From Planctomycetaceae bacterium (GTDB taxonomy: Bacteria > Planctomycetota > Planctomycetia > Pirellulales > Thermoguttaceae), in assembly GCA_009783865.1 (NCBI GenBank), contig WRCR01000028.1, positions 1 to 16,444 of the forward strand: a stretch of 16,444 nt of DNA. The letters are read 5' to 3'. Position numbers and translations under genes: made by a program. The notes below the pieces were generated by a model, which was given only the letters and a program-made list of their open reading frames with translations, did no database searches and was not told where the DNA came from. Positions 6,046 to 13,883 of the stretch are shown piece by piece. Each line of letters starts with the position of its first letter. Positions within the stretch are counted from its first letter, which is position 1.

Positions 6046-7374
6046 ATGTATTCACGCCGAGTCGCAGTTAGCGGAATGGGAGTTATCAGTCCTGTTTCCT
6101 TGACGCTTGACGGATTATGGGACTCCCTGCAATCCGGCAGGAGCGGTGCGCGTCCTTTCCAATGGGAAGACGGAACTGCCGCGCCGGTTTCCGTTGCCGC
6201 ACCCGCGCTCTTCACCGGCGATATTGATGATTTCGATATTTCGGACACTTCCCAGAAAAAGGCAGTTAAAAAATCGCAAAAAGTGATGTCGCGGGAAATA
6301 CAGATGGCGGTTGCCGCCAGTTGCCGCGCTTTAAAAAACGCCAACGTGTTTTTCGGACAGTTTTCGCCGGAACGTGTCGGCATTTCCTTTGGTTCGGATT
6401 ATATCGTCACAACGCCGGAAGAAGTTGTGGACGCTGTCCGCGCCGTTAGCCGACTATGTAACGATAACCGTCCGCTCTTGAACCTCATGGAAAAGAACGG
6501 CAAATTCGATTTTTCTCTGTGGGCGAAAAACGGCTTGCCGAAAATGCAGCCGCTTTGGCAACTCAAGTATTTGCCGAATATGCCGTCAAGTCACATCGCA
6601 ATTCTGAACAACTTTCACGGTCCGAGCAACTCGATTACATTGCGGGAAGCATCAATCGGTGCGGTTATCGGAGAGGCGGCATCAATTATCGGAAGCGGCA
6701 AAGCCGACCTTATGCTGGTCGGTACAACCGGCAGCCGGATTCTTCCCTTCAAAATGCTGGCGGCAATGCAGCAGGAAGAGATTGCATCGGAAACCTGCTG
6801 TCCGTTTGACAAAAACCGGCAGGGAACTATTCTCGGAGACGGTGCCGGTGCGCTGTTATTAGAGGAATGGGAGGGTGCCGAAAAGCGCGGCGTGCCGATT
6901 TTTGCTGAGATAGTTTCCGCTTCATACCGGATTAACTGCAACATGAACGGCGGAGCGAATATCCGCGCCGCTGTTGCAGCGGTATTGCAGAATGTTTTGA
7001 AACAAGCGGAAATGCAGCCGGAAGATGTCGGTTTTATCTGCGCACACGGATTGGGAAGTCCGCCGGCAGACAGGCAAGAAGCGTTGGCGATAAACGATGT
7101 TTTCGGGTTGCGCAAGAAACCGGTGCCGGTTGCAGCGGCGAAAGGATATTTCGGCAACATTGGTGCCGGAGCAGGTGCGGTTGAATTAATGTCCGGTATT
7201 TTATCGCTGCAACATGGGACGGTGTTTCCAACGCTGAATTACGAGACCGCTGACCCGGAATGTCCGATTCTTGTTTCGGCTAAAGACGACATACCGGCGG
7301 GCAATTCGTTCATCAAGATAGCGTTTAATCGTCAAGGACAAGCATCGGCGGTGCTGGTTAAATCCCGCGTTTAG
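6046..7374 (+). CDS. FabF-like beta-ketoacyl synthase homologue with degenerate active site
   Basis: This 442-residue protein has the thiolase/KAS fold of FabF: VAVSGMGVISPV at the N terminus, GPSNSIT in the nucleophile region, AHGLGSPPADRQE, and K-GYFGNIGAGAGAVEL near the C terminus. The catalytic triad is altered. The nucleophile Cys is Glu201 (LREAS), the first His is kept (His334, in CAHG), and the second His is Asn371 (GYFGN). Lys366 is kept. The terminal NSFGFGG motif is replaced by NSFIKIAFNRQG. An extra segment of about 40 residues (roughly 145-185, including PLWQLKYLPNMPSSH) precedes the active-site region. Normal condensation is unlikely. A chain-length-factor-like partner, decarboxylase or structural role is possible. 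There is no acyl-carrier gene nearby. It has its own promoter at 5971 and stands alone. Confidence 0.85.
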   Translation: MYSRRVAVSGMGVISPVSLTLDGLWDSLQSGRSGARPFQWEDGTAAPVSVAAPALFTGDIDDFDISDTSQKKAVKKSQKVMSREIQMAVAASCRALKNANVFFGQFSPERVGISFGSDYIVTTPEEVVDAVRAVSRLCNDNRPLLNLMEKNGKFDFSLWAKNGLPKMQPLWQLKYLPNMPSSHIAILNNFHGPSNSITLREASIGAVIGEAASIIGSGKADLMLVGTTGSRILPFKMLAAMQQEEIASETCCPFDKNRQGTILGDGAGALLLEEWEGAEKRGVPIFAEIVSASYRINCNMNGGANIRAAVAAVLQNVLKQAEMQPEDVGFICAHGLGSPPADRQEALAINDVFGLRKKPVPVAAAKGYFGNIGAGAGAVELMSGILSLQHGTVFPTLNYETADPECPILVSAKDDIPAGNSFIKIAFNRQGQASAVLVKSRV

Positions 7375-7389
7375 AGCGTTTCAATGATT

Positions 7390-7407
7390 ACTCTGGCAAG
7401 AGTTTTT
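7390..7407 (+). terminator. short terminator-like hairpin after the ketosynthase-like gene
   Basis: ACTCT and AGAGT enclose a GGCA loop and run directly into five T. It lies 16 bases after the stop at 7374. The stem is only five pairs. Confidence 0.5.
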
Positions 7408-7729
7408 CTGATTTGTTAATCTATTTTCAATCCGATAGAGAATTTGTCAGTATGGAGCGGCATCGGCTTTTGCTTTGGCTGTTCTGGTGAAGAGGATGGC
7501 TCGTTCGGCGACAAGCCGTTCGGTCGGGCTGATATTGGTAAAATCCACTCATAAAACGCTGTAAGGGGATGAAGAAACATTACTCCTTTAATTACATCAA
7601 AAAATGGAAAAAGGAAAGCATTTGAACGCACTCTGGAACATTCCCGCCGTGCAATCGTGTCCCGTAAGTGCCGACGGGGGATATGATAGTCCATAACACC
7701 GTAATTTTAATCGTTAATAGTCGAAAGTC
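7408..7729. other. gene-poor spacer between convergent genes, no supported gene
   Basis: About 320 bases carry no gene I can support. A 92-codon minus-strand frame (7416-7694) and a 45-codon plus-strand stretch without ATG (around 7425-7553) are open. Neither has a ribosome site or recognisable motif. It may be decayed coding sequence or simply the buffer between the plus-strand gene and the 3' end of pyrH. Confidence 0.5.
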
Positions 7730-7746
7730 AACTCAATCGAGTTTTC
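7730..7746 (+). terminator. terminator-like hairpin on the plus strand facing pyrH
   Basis: AACTC and GAGTT enclose AATC, then TTTTC on the plus strand. It could stop read-through into the 3' end of the minus-strand pyrH, 24 bases further on. The stem is short and AT-rich. Confidence 0.35.
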
Positions 7747-7769
7747 AAATCGAGATTTACAATTCGATA

Positions 7770-8498
7770 TTATGAAATCAGCGTTCCGATTTTTTCGCCC
7801 TGCAATGCTCTTTCGAGATTGCCTTCTGTGCGGAAATTGAAAATCATTATCGGCATCTTATGCTCACTGCACTTCGCTATCGACTCCTGGTCCATAATGC
7901 GAAGATTCTGCCGCATTACCGCCTCGTAAGTCAATTCAGGATACAATACCGCGTGCGGATTCTTCACAGGGTCATCGCTATACACTCCGTCAACCTTCGT
8001 CGCCTTGAGCAGAATGTCCGCCCCGAGTTCCAACGCCCGCTGCGCCGCCGCCGTATCAGTCGTAACAAAAGGACTGCCGGTGCCGCCAGCCAAAAGAATT
8101 GTCCGATTGTTTTCTAGATGATGAACCGCTCGCCGCCGGATATACGGTTCCGCAACTGTTTCCATCGGGAATGCCGTCATCAACCGTGTCGGCTGACCGG
8201 ATAACTCGACAGCGTCCTGCAATGCCAAGCCGTTTATCACCGTTGCAAGCATGCCCATGTAATGAGCCGTTGACTCCTGAATTGCAGCGTTTGCCGCTTT
8301 GAATTGTCCGCCGCGCAAGATGTTTCCGCCGCCCATTACAACGGCAATCTGAATGTTCTTCTGCGCAACCGATGCCAGTTGCGCCGCAAGATGCATCACC
8401 GAATCCATCGCAATACCGCGACCATCGGCGGGACAAAAACATTCGCCGGATATTTTCAATACAACACGGCGGGATTTGGTTTGGGCTGATTCCGGCAT
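7770..8498 (-). CDS. pyrH: UMP kinase
   Basis: UMP kinase phosphorylates UMP to UDP with ATP in pyrimidine nucleotide synthesis and acts in the cytoplasm as a hexamer. From ATG 8498 the protein is 242 residues, the usual length. Family motifs are in order: VVLKISGE near the N terminus, VVMGGGNILRG, then GGTGSPFVTTDTAAAQRALE in the nucleotide site, and ADILLKATKVDGVYSDDP. A TTG at 8519 would add seven residues, but AGAGG at 8504-8508 lies five bases from ATG 8498 and decides the start. The zinc-ribbon gene stop (TAA, 8502-8500) is one base before this ATG, so translation is probably coupled. tsf and frr, common neighbours elsewhere, are not in the window. Confidence 0.96.
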   Translation of the reverse strand: MPESAQTKSRRVVLKISGECFCPADGRGIAMDSVMHLAAQLASVAQKNIQIAVVMGGGNILRGGQFKAANAAIQESTAHYMGMLATVINGLALQDAVELSGQPTRLMTAFPMETVAEPYIRRRAVHHLENNRTILLAGGTGSPFVTTDTAAAQRALELGADILLKATKVDGVYSDDPVKNPHAVLYPELTYEAVMRQNLRIMDQESIAKCSEHKMPIMIFNFRTEGNLERALQGEKIGTLIS

Positions 8499-8499
8499 A

Positions 8500-9243
8500 T
8501 TATCCTCTTTCAAAAACAAAGTCCTCCGGCAAATACAGCAGTCGGGCGCAACTGCTGCAAGTTATCGGCTTTTTTTGCAAAATTAGTGCAAGCGAATTGA
8601 TAGGTATCTGGTGATTGCAGCCGCCGCAAAACTTCTGCTGAACTACTACCGCCAGTGCTTCACTGCCGCCGTTATTGCGGACGAGACGGGTATATACCTC
8701 GCTGAAACTTTTCGGCAATTTGACTTCTTCAGTTTGGAGCAGCACTGTAAATTTTTTGATTTCCTCATCAATGCCGGGTTTCTCTTCCTGAAATTTCTTT
8801 TTCGTCTGTTCGTGAATTTCCTGTAATTTTTTTAATTCTTCTTGTACCGGCGAAATAGTTTTAGCGAATGCTTCCGCTTTGTCCATTGCTTCCAAAGCAT
8901 CGATTTCCAAGTTATCACGTGCCGCTTCGTCAATTTGAATCTGCGACTGCAACGCTTGATAATCGCGGTTTGTCTTTGCTTCCTGCAACTGCTGCTTTCG
9001 CTTGGTAATGTTTTGGTCGCTTGCCGTAACCTGCTGTTCTTTGTCTCTTGCAGCGGTCAATAACTTTTTGTGTTCGTTTTGAATCTCTTCAAGTTTTTCA
9101 CGCTGTTTTTGTATCTTCTGTTCCTGCGATTTTTGTACGGCAGGACCGCGACGCAATCGGCTTTGTAAGTCGGCAAGACGTATTTGAAGTTGATGTATTC
9201 GTTCTAAAGTACTACGTAAATTGATGTTATCTGAATCTGACAT
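8500..9243 (-). CDS. coiled-coil protein with C-terminal C4 zinc ribbon (COG1579 type)
   Basis: This 247-residue protein is a long antiparallel-type coiled coil (about 10-175, rich in Gln, Glu and Lys). It ends in a zinc ribbon with Cys206 and Cys209 (CGGC) and Cys229 and Cys232 (CSSC). The layout matches the widespread zinc-ribbon family COG1579 (zf-RING_7, structure known from chlamydial CT398). Its proposed role is as a nucleic-acid- or protein-binding adaptor; the exact job is unsettled. It has no signal peptide. The ATG at 9243 has no obvious SD. It overlaps neither neighbour and leads directly into pyrH, so both are probably on one mRNA. A -10-like TAGAAT lies about 26 bases upstream on the minus strand without a clear -35. 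Confidence 0.88.
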   Translation of the reverse strand: MSDSDNINLRSTLERIHQLQIRLADLQSRLRRGPAVQKSQEQKIQKQREKLEEIQNEHKKLLTAARDKEQQVTASDQNITKRKQQLQEAKTNRDYQALQSQIQIDEAARDNLEIDALEAMDKAEAFAKTISPVQEELKKLQEIHEQTKKKFQEEKPGIDEEIKKFTVLLQTEEVKLPKSFSEVYTRLVRNNGGSEALAVVVQQKFCGGCNHQIPINSLALILQKKPITCSSCARLLYLPEDFVFERG

Positions 9244-9292
9244 ATTTGGAAAAACGCCGCATAATTCTAACGCACTATCTCAATAAATTCGG

Positions 9293-9308
9293 AAAAAGGT
9301 ATTTTACC
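9293..9308 (-). terminator. weak terminator-like hairpin after the fliD-fliS unit
   Basis: Read on the minus strand, GGTA and TACC enclose AAA and are followed by five T, immediately after the TAG of the 47-residue ORF. The four-pair stem is weak, so read-through into the zinc-ribbon and pyrH genes is possible. Confidence 0.35.
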
Positions 9309-9452
9309 CTACTTCTGCGGGATAAACAAGACGGGGCTGTTTTTGTCAATTTTTCTGCCGTAATCGAAAGATTGCGAAAAATAGCCGCTATTGTCCGATT
9401 GCGGAATAGGCGCGGGAACTAAAGCCGCCCGCCTCTTTGATATGTTCTCCAT
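9309..9452 (-). CDS. small 47-residue ORF overlapping the fliS stop
   Basis: The ATG at 9452-9450 shares one base with the fliS TAA (TAATG), the classic signature of coupled translation. The frame stays open for 47 codons to TAG at 9311-9309, right before a hairpin with a T run. A GGGAAG in the fliS tail lies a few bases upstream as a possible ribosome site. The product is hydrophilic, starts MENISKRRA and contains a Pro-rich PAPIPQ and a Tyr/Phe-rich middle. It has no membrane segment or known motif. Its place after fliS suggests a flagellar accessory role, but that is context only. It could also be an unexpressed open frame. Confidence 0.45.
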   Translation of the reverse strand: MENISKRRAALVPAPIPQSDNSGYFSQSFDYGRKIDKNSPVLFIPQK

Positions 9453-10147
9453 TACACTTCCCAACTGTTGCCGGTATTCGGCTTCGGCGGTGCGGTTTCC
9501 GGCTTCTTCGGCGATGCCAGCGATGTGCTAATCTGAATTCCCGCCTTTGTCTCCGTTGTGCCGTTGCCGCCCGAAGCAAAACCGCCCGGCTTGGAAAACG
9601 CACCGGAACCTTTCGGCGGCGGAACTACTGCCGCTGACGGCGACACCAATATCTGCGTCTTGCCGATATTGTCCTTGGAAACCTCACCATTCGTCTTCGA
9701 GATAAACTCAACAGAACCGCTTGCCGTCTTGGACACCGCTTGACCGGTGTTGCCTTGTCCGACTGACGCACCGAACTTTTCACAAACCTGCTTCCACGTC
9801 TCTTTTTCGGAATTGAGAACCCGCAAAGCATCATCGAGATTTTCCTGCTTGTAAGTCATACCCGCTTCCGCTAGACGGCGGAATATAAACAGATAAATAG
9901 ACGCTAATTGCCTCGCAATTTCGGGATTGCCTTCCTTGTCGAGAGACGACAATATAGCGGCGATAATATCTTGCGCCTTCATCAGCGATTCCAAACCGAC
10001 ATCGATTTTGTCTTCCGACCATGCTTTCTTGGTGCGGTGAACGTTTTTAATCGCCGCTTCCACAAGCATCAGTTGCAGTTTCTGCGGTGTCGCTGTTTGA
10101 ACTTCAGCAAGAATATAATTATCCCTAGCGGTATTTTGATAAGCCAT
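9452..10147 (-). CDS. fliS: flagellar export chaperone FliS with long C-terminal extension
   Basis: FliS binds the flagellin C terminus in the cytoplasm and keeps it unfolded for export. Residues 5-127 form the helical FliS domain: an N-terminal YILAEVQTATPQKLQLMLVE, then helices with AQDIIAAILSSLD and LASIYLFIFRRLAEA. FliS is usually about 130 residues. This protein has 231, with a tail from about 128 rich in Ser, Gly, Lys and Pro that is probably disordered. ATG 10147 lies eight bases after the fliD stop and has no SD, so translation likely depends on ribosomes finishing fliD. The gap between stop and start arises from a tandem nine-base duplication. Confidence 0.92.
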   Translation of the reverse strand: MAYQNTARDNYILAEVQTATPQKLQLMLVEAAIKNVHRTKKAWSEDKIDVGLESLMKAQDIIAAILSSLDKEGNPEIARQLASIYLFIFRRLAEAGMTYKQENLDDALRVLNSEKETWKQVCEKFGASVGQGNTGQAVSKTASGSVEFISKTNGEVSKDNIGKTQILVSPSAAVVPPPKGSGAFSKPGGFASGGNGTTETKAGIQISTSLASPKKPETAPPKPNTGNSWEV

Positions 10148-10164
10148 TAGTAAGATTAGTAAGA
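10146..10164. repeat. tandem nine-base duplication at the fliD-fliS junction
   Basis: Two head-to-tail copies of TTAGTAAGA occupy 10147-10155 and 10156-10164 (TCTTACTAA read on the minus strand). One copy contains the last fliD codons and stop. The other forms the spacer that ends in the fliS ATG. Confidence 0.75.
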
Positions 10165-13100
10165 ACTGCCGTTTGAACTGTAATAGGACTGCCAGTTTGT
10201 CGAAATGTTGGCAACTGAATTCATATCAGCGGACATCTTCGCCATAGCTTGTTCCATTTGATAAAACTTCTTCAGCATCAGCGTCCTTCTTGTTTCCAAT
10301 CGGGCGGACATATAATTTATGCGTTCATAGTTATTATCTATTTTTGTTCCCAAGGTTTCAAGCCGTTTGTAAAGTTTTCCGACACTGGTGCCGGTGTATG
10401 TGTTGGCAACGTCCATGAACTTCTGCGCCCAGCCGTCCGAAACCTTGACGAGTTTTATGTTGCCGTCTTCGTCCCGTTCTCCGCTGGGGTCGGCAATTTC
10501 TTTCTGCCGATTGAAAAATTCCTGTACGCCTTCTGGATTGCTCTCCCAAAGTGCATCGAAGACCGTATCGTCAAAAACGAGTTTGCCGGTCTCCGTATTT
10601 ATTCCGTCATCGCCGGTGCTGCGGCGGATTGTAACGCCGAGCGATTGAATCGAGTTAATGCCCGGAATGCCGTCAACCTGTTTTAATATCGCCTCGGCAA
10701 TGTCCGAACCGAATCGTTTCATGTTGGAATCGCTGTAAAGAATGTTACCGGCATTCAATGATACCGAATAATACGTATCCTTGTTAAACTGTTCACGGAA
10801 TCTATTGTAGTTATCGACAAACGCTTGTATAGACGCTTTTACATCAGCAGAAGAACCCGCGCTGGTAATGGTCACCGGTGAATCCGATGTTCCCGTTATC
10901 GTGAGGTCGATTCCGTTGATGATGTTCTTGAACGTGTTGGAAGACGAAGTCAAGGTCGCACCGGCATTGGAAGTGCTGTCCCCGTAGACAAGAACGGCAT
11001 CCTGCGCTTCGGAAAGATTCTGCGTTGTCAATCCCAAAACGGAAAGGTCGATGTTAAACGCACCGGCTGCACCGGTGGTCTTGCCCGTTATGACAAGACG
11101 ATGCGGCGTGTTAGAACCATCGGTGAGAATCGAAGCCGTAAATTGTCCGCCCAACGCATTGATTTTATCGCGGATGTCCATCAGGGTATCTTTTTCTTCA
11201 ACGTCAATCGAAAAGGTCGTGCCGCCCGAAAGAGACGGTTTCTTACCGGCTTCAAGCGTTGAAGGGTCAACCGTTCCGGCAATTCCCAAGTCGCGGCAGA
11301 TTCTTGACGAACCGCCGTCTTCGATTATGAATCTTCCCGTTCCTCCGGCATTGTCAACGAGTTCGATTCCGTCACCGGTTTCATTGATTTTTGCATACAC
11401 CCGCAGCGAAGTCAGCGAATTGATGCCGTCAATGATTTCTCCAACCGTTGTGTGCCGCGCTGCGTCAATATAGAACGTTTCCGACGCGCCGGAACTATCC
11501 GTGACTCTGATTTGTCCGCCTGCCAGTGTTACGCCTTTGCCGCCGTTGAGTTCCGATAACTTCGTATTGAACGAAATAATCTGTTTATTCAAACTGGCAC
11601 CATTTACACTGCTTCTTGCGGTGCTGCCGATATTTAATCCGAAGAGTTCGGCAATCTTCGGACTTTCGGTTACCATCACCGGATTGCTGTCTTCGTCAAA
11701 AACCGGATTGCTTTCGCTGTCAAGTTGCTGATGTGTTGACTCCACATCACGGAAAATCATGTCGTGAGTAGTTGCGCCGCTTTTATCGATGAGCCGCAGA
11801 CCGTTGTTTGCTTGATTTTTTTCAATCGTTATTCCAACATTATCACCGAGAGAAATTGCATTTTCATCTGCATCAACCCACGAAGCACTTTCCATCTTGC
11901 TGTTCAGCAAAGCGATTGCTTCGTTCAGTGTCCCGCTTTGTAATTGTTTTACTTCGGCAGCGGAAAACGTCAGCGTTGCTTTGTTGCCTGCTCTGTCCTG
12001 CACTTCAATATCACCGGCGATTGCACCGGCAATTCCATAGCCGCCGTTGAGAGTCGCAACAAGCGGCGAATCCAATGAACCGATGATGCTTCGCCCTTGA
12101 AACGATGCTTCGGAAAACGAAAAGCCGACGGCGTTGGATTCGTTCATGTTCATCAGTCCGAGCGATTGAAGTATCGGCGAACTAACCGACAGAGCATTTT
12201 GTCCGACTTTCGTAGTTGCGCTTGTGTCGGCAACAAACTCTCCGGCATGTTCACCGGTTTTGTATTTAACGAAACCGTATTCGTCTAACTCATAATCATC
12301 GGAGTCGAAAACACTCGGCAGCGTGTATTCCGGCGGTATAGTTCCCTCAACGAGGTCGCCGCGAGTGTACTTGATGGTAGTGTCGGTCAGTTTTAGCGAC
12401 CTGCCGTCATCGCCGATGCTTGCGATAATTTTGCCGTTGTTATTTGCGCTGGTGTTGATAGTGTTGATTAAATCGCCGATAGTTTGTTCTTTATAACCTG
12501 TTGAACCGCTTTCGGTAGAGGAAGCCATCTTGTTAAAATCGACATTGATAATCGTTCCGTCTTTGCAGGTGAAAACTAAATCGCTTCGGTAGTTATCGAA
12601 AATAACGCCGTTACCGTCATTCAGGATACTCAAGCGGGTATTCTCACCGAGTTTATAAATCGAATTGCTGGTAATCTTTTCGTTGCCGGAGGAATTGCTC
12701 GTTGTAAATCCGAGTGAAGCGGCAGTTCTTCCGTTGGATACTTCCTGAATTTTAACGTCGCCGGTTCCTCCGCTCAAGTCCGAAAGAACGAGTTTATCGC
12801 CGTCTAGTTCCGCCCAGACATCGGCAGTACGATTGTTATTGATAGCGTCAATGACATCGGACATCGTTACGCATTGCCTCAAATCGATGGTTGCTCTTGT
12901 ACCGCTTCCGTCTGTCACGCGGATATAGCCCTTTTCAAAGCCGTCTCCGCCGTTGATGTCTTGCAGATAAATCGTTTGGTCCAGCGACCATTGTTTTCCG
13001 ATGGTAATTGTGCCGGTCTTTCCCAATGCAGTTGTTGCACTGGAAACACCCTGCGAGATGGTTTGCTGCGCACTTGCCGTCTTGACCGGCGTGAAAGTAT

Positions 13101-13395
13101 AAACGCCCGGCACCGGTGTTCCATTTGGATTTGGCGATACGGTCAACAAGGAGGTATTGCTGCTTGAGACCTCACAGCGTTTATAAACGTCCGGTTTGTT
13201 CAGATTATTGACCATGTACGACGTGGTGAGAAACAGCGTAATCAGATTGGAATACGCTGATTCTTCCGCTTCCAGCCGGGTAGTGCGGTTCTGCAAATTG
13301 GTGATGGGAATCGCCTCAATCTGCATCAACTGGTTGACTAGCGAAGTGTAGTCAATACCTGAAATTAAACCGATACTGCTGGATATACCTGACAT
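10156..13395 (-). CDS. fliD: flagellar filament cap / hook-associated protein 2, enlarged
   Basis: FliD caps the growing filament and guides flagellin folding outside the cell. Both conserved ends are present. Residues 1-110 carry the FliD N-terminal domain (SSIGLISGIDYTSLVNQLMQIEA start). About 800-1070 carry the C-terminal domain, with helices IQAFVDNYNRFREQFN and INYMSARLETRRTLMLKKFYQMEQAM. At 1079 residues it is roughly twice the common length. The extra middle holds about five related modules of the flagellin IN type (about 147-230, 263-340, 449-546, 616-706 and 723-789). GAGG eight bases before ATG supports the start. Upstream on the minus strand GCCGAT (13471-13466) resembles a sigma28 -10, but the -35 is poor. 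fliS follows after eight bases. Confidence 0.95.
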   Translation of the reverse strand: MSGISSSIGLISGIDYTSLVNQLMQIEAIPITNLQNRTTRLEAEESAYSNLITLFLTTSYMVNNLNKPDVYKRCEVSSSNTSLLTVSPNPNGTPVPGVYTFTPVKTASAQQTISQGVSSATTALGKTGTITIGKQWSLDQTIYLQDINGGDGFEKGYIRVTDGSGTRATIDLRQCVTMSDVIDAINNNRTADVWAELDGDKLVLSDLSGGTGDVKIQEVSNGRTAASLGFTTSNSSGNEKITSNSIYKLGENTRLSILNDGNGVIFDNYRSDLVFTCKDGTIINVDFNKMASSTESGSTGYKEQTIGDLINTINTSANNNGKIIASIGDDGRSLKLTDTTIKYTRGDLVEGTIPPEYTLPSVFDSDDYELDEYGFVKYKTGEHAGEFVADTSATTKVGQNALSVSSPILQSLGLMNMNESNAVGFSFSEASFQGRSIIGSLDSPLVATLNGGYGIAGAIAGDIEVQDRAGNKATLTFSAAEVKQLQSGTLNEAIALLNSKMESASWVDADENAISLGDNVGITIEKNQANNGLRLIDKSGATTHDMIFRDVESTHQQLDSESNPVFDEDSNPVMVTESPKIAELFGLNIGSTARSSVNGASLNKQIISFNTKLSELNGGKGVTLAGGQIRVTDSSGASETFYIDAARHTTVGEIIDGINSLTSLRVYAKINETGDGIELVDNAGGTGRFIIEDGGSSRICRDLGIAGTVDPSTLEAGKKPSLSGGTTFSIDVEEKDTLMDIRDKINALGGQFTASILTDGSNTPHRLVITGKTTGAAGAFNIDLSVLGLTTQNLSEAQDAVLVYGDSTSNAGATLTSSSNTFKNIINGIDLTITGTSDSPVTITSAGSSADVKASIQAFVDNYNRFREQFNKDTYYSVSLNAGNILYSDSNMKRFGSDIAEAILKQVDGIPGINSIQSLGVTIRRSTGDDGINTETGKLVFDDTVFDALWESNPEGVQEFFNRQKEIADPSGERDEDGNIKLVKVSDGWAQKFMDVANTYTGTSVGKLYKRLETLGTKIDNNYERINYMSARLETRRTLMLKKFYQMEQAMAKMSADMNSVANISTNWQSYYSSNGSSY
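11029..12957 (-). repeat. five IN-type modules repeated inside FliD
   Basis: Modules lie at 12957-12706, 12609-12376, 12051-11758, 11550-11278 and 11229-11029. The clearest pair is the first and fourth. Both have GG-x-G, then a Gly and I-R-V-T-D-x-S-G, a VxxxIDxIN helix, then L-V-D/S-x-GGTG and a closing L-G strand. The others keep the helix (IGDLINTINT, EAIALLNSK, IRDKINALGG) and the L-x-L/I-x-D strand. They are probably surface domains added between the cap legs. Confidence 0.65.
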
Positions 13396-13664
13396 TGGAT
13401 TATCCTCGTTTTATAGTAGCCCAGTCCCGTCAGGGCGGGCATAGTGAGACCGCACATCTCGTAAAATCGGCATTTCCGCACGGCAAATTCATGACTCTGC
13501 GGTAAATGCGGATAGTAAACATAAAGTAATATAGATAAAATAACGGTTATGAACATTATGTGTGATAAAAAGCATTTCGTTTGTCTCAAAGAGAAAAAAA
13601 TGCGGCGAAAACTGCAACTCCGGCGGTATATTTTTTCTAATCGGTACAACCGGCAGAACCGGAC

Positions 13665-13688
13665 AAAAAGAGCGCGGGATTGCGCCCT
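13665..13688 (-). terminator. minus-strand terminator-like hairpin upstream of fliD
   Basis: On the minus strand AGGGCGC and GCGCTCT pair (seven pairs, one G-T) around AATCCC and run into a T-rich stretch. No minus-strand gene lies between this site and 13917. It would stop antisense or leftward transcription from the promoter region, or end a short RNA. Confidence 0.5.
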
Positions 13689-13731
13689 TTGTGTGTTTCA
13701 ATGCAATTTCCTTCAAGAGAACGTGATACTA

Positions 13732-13760
13732 TTGACGAAAATTCCCGATAACCGTGTATT
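13732..13760 (+). promoter_or_regulatory. upstream promoter of the VWA-protein gene
   Basis: TTGACG at 13732-13737 and TGTATT at 13755-13760 are separated by 17 bases. The -35 matches five of six positions and the -10 four of six. It lies 32 bases upstream of a second promoter, giving a tandem pair. Confidence 0.45.
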
Positions 13761-13763
13761 TTT

Positions 13764-13792
13764 TTGCAATTTGCCGAAAAAAATGGTAAAAT
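13764..13792 (+). promoter_or_regulatory. main sigma70-type promoter of the VWA-protein gene
   Basis: TTGCAA at 13764-13769 and TAAAAT at 13787-13792 are 17 bases apart. Transcription would start near 13799, leaving a leader of about 119 bases that contains a CGGCG/CGCCG hairpin. Confidence 0.6.
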
Positions 13793-13869
13793 AGAGGTAG
13801 AGAAAGACACTGGTACTTTTTGTCCTTGCCTGAAACAGGGGAAATTCCTATAATTGCGTGTGTATGCAT

Positions 13870-13883
13870 CGGCGGAATCGCCG
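13870..13883 (+). promoter_or_regulatory. leader hairpin before the VWA-protein gene
   Basis: CGGCG and CGCCG enclose a GAAT tetraloop. The stem ends 24 bases before the ribosome site (GGAGA at 13908-13912) and 34 before ATG. It does not cover the ribosome site, so mRNA stability is a likelier role than a switch. Confidence 0.4.

Noticed and set aside
7416..7694. 92-codon minus-strand open frame
   Set aside because: No ribosome site, no recognisable motif and an irregular composition; kept only as a note on the gene-poor spacer.
13464..13492. Sigma28-type flagellar promoter before fliD (GCCGAT on the minus strand)
   Set aside because: The -10 is suggestive, but no convincing -35 is found at the right distance; mentioned only in the fliD entry.
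13549..13794. 81-codon plus-strand open frame
   Set aside because: It overlaps both promoters of the VWA gene and a minus-strand terminator, and has no ribosome site or motif.
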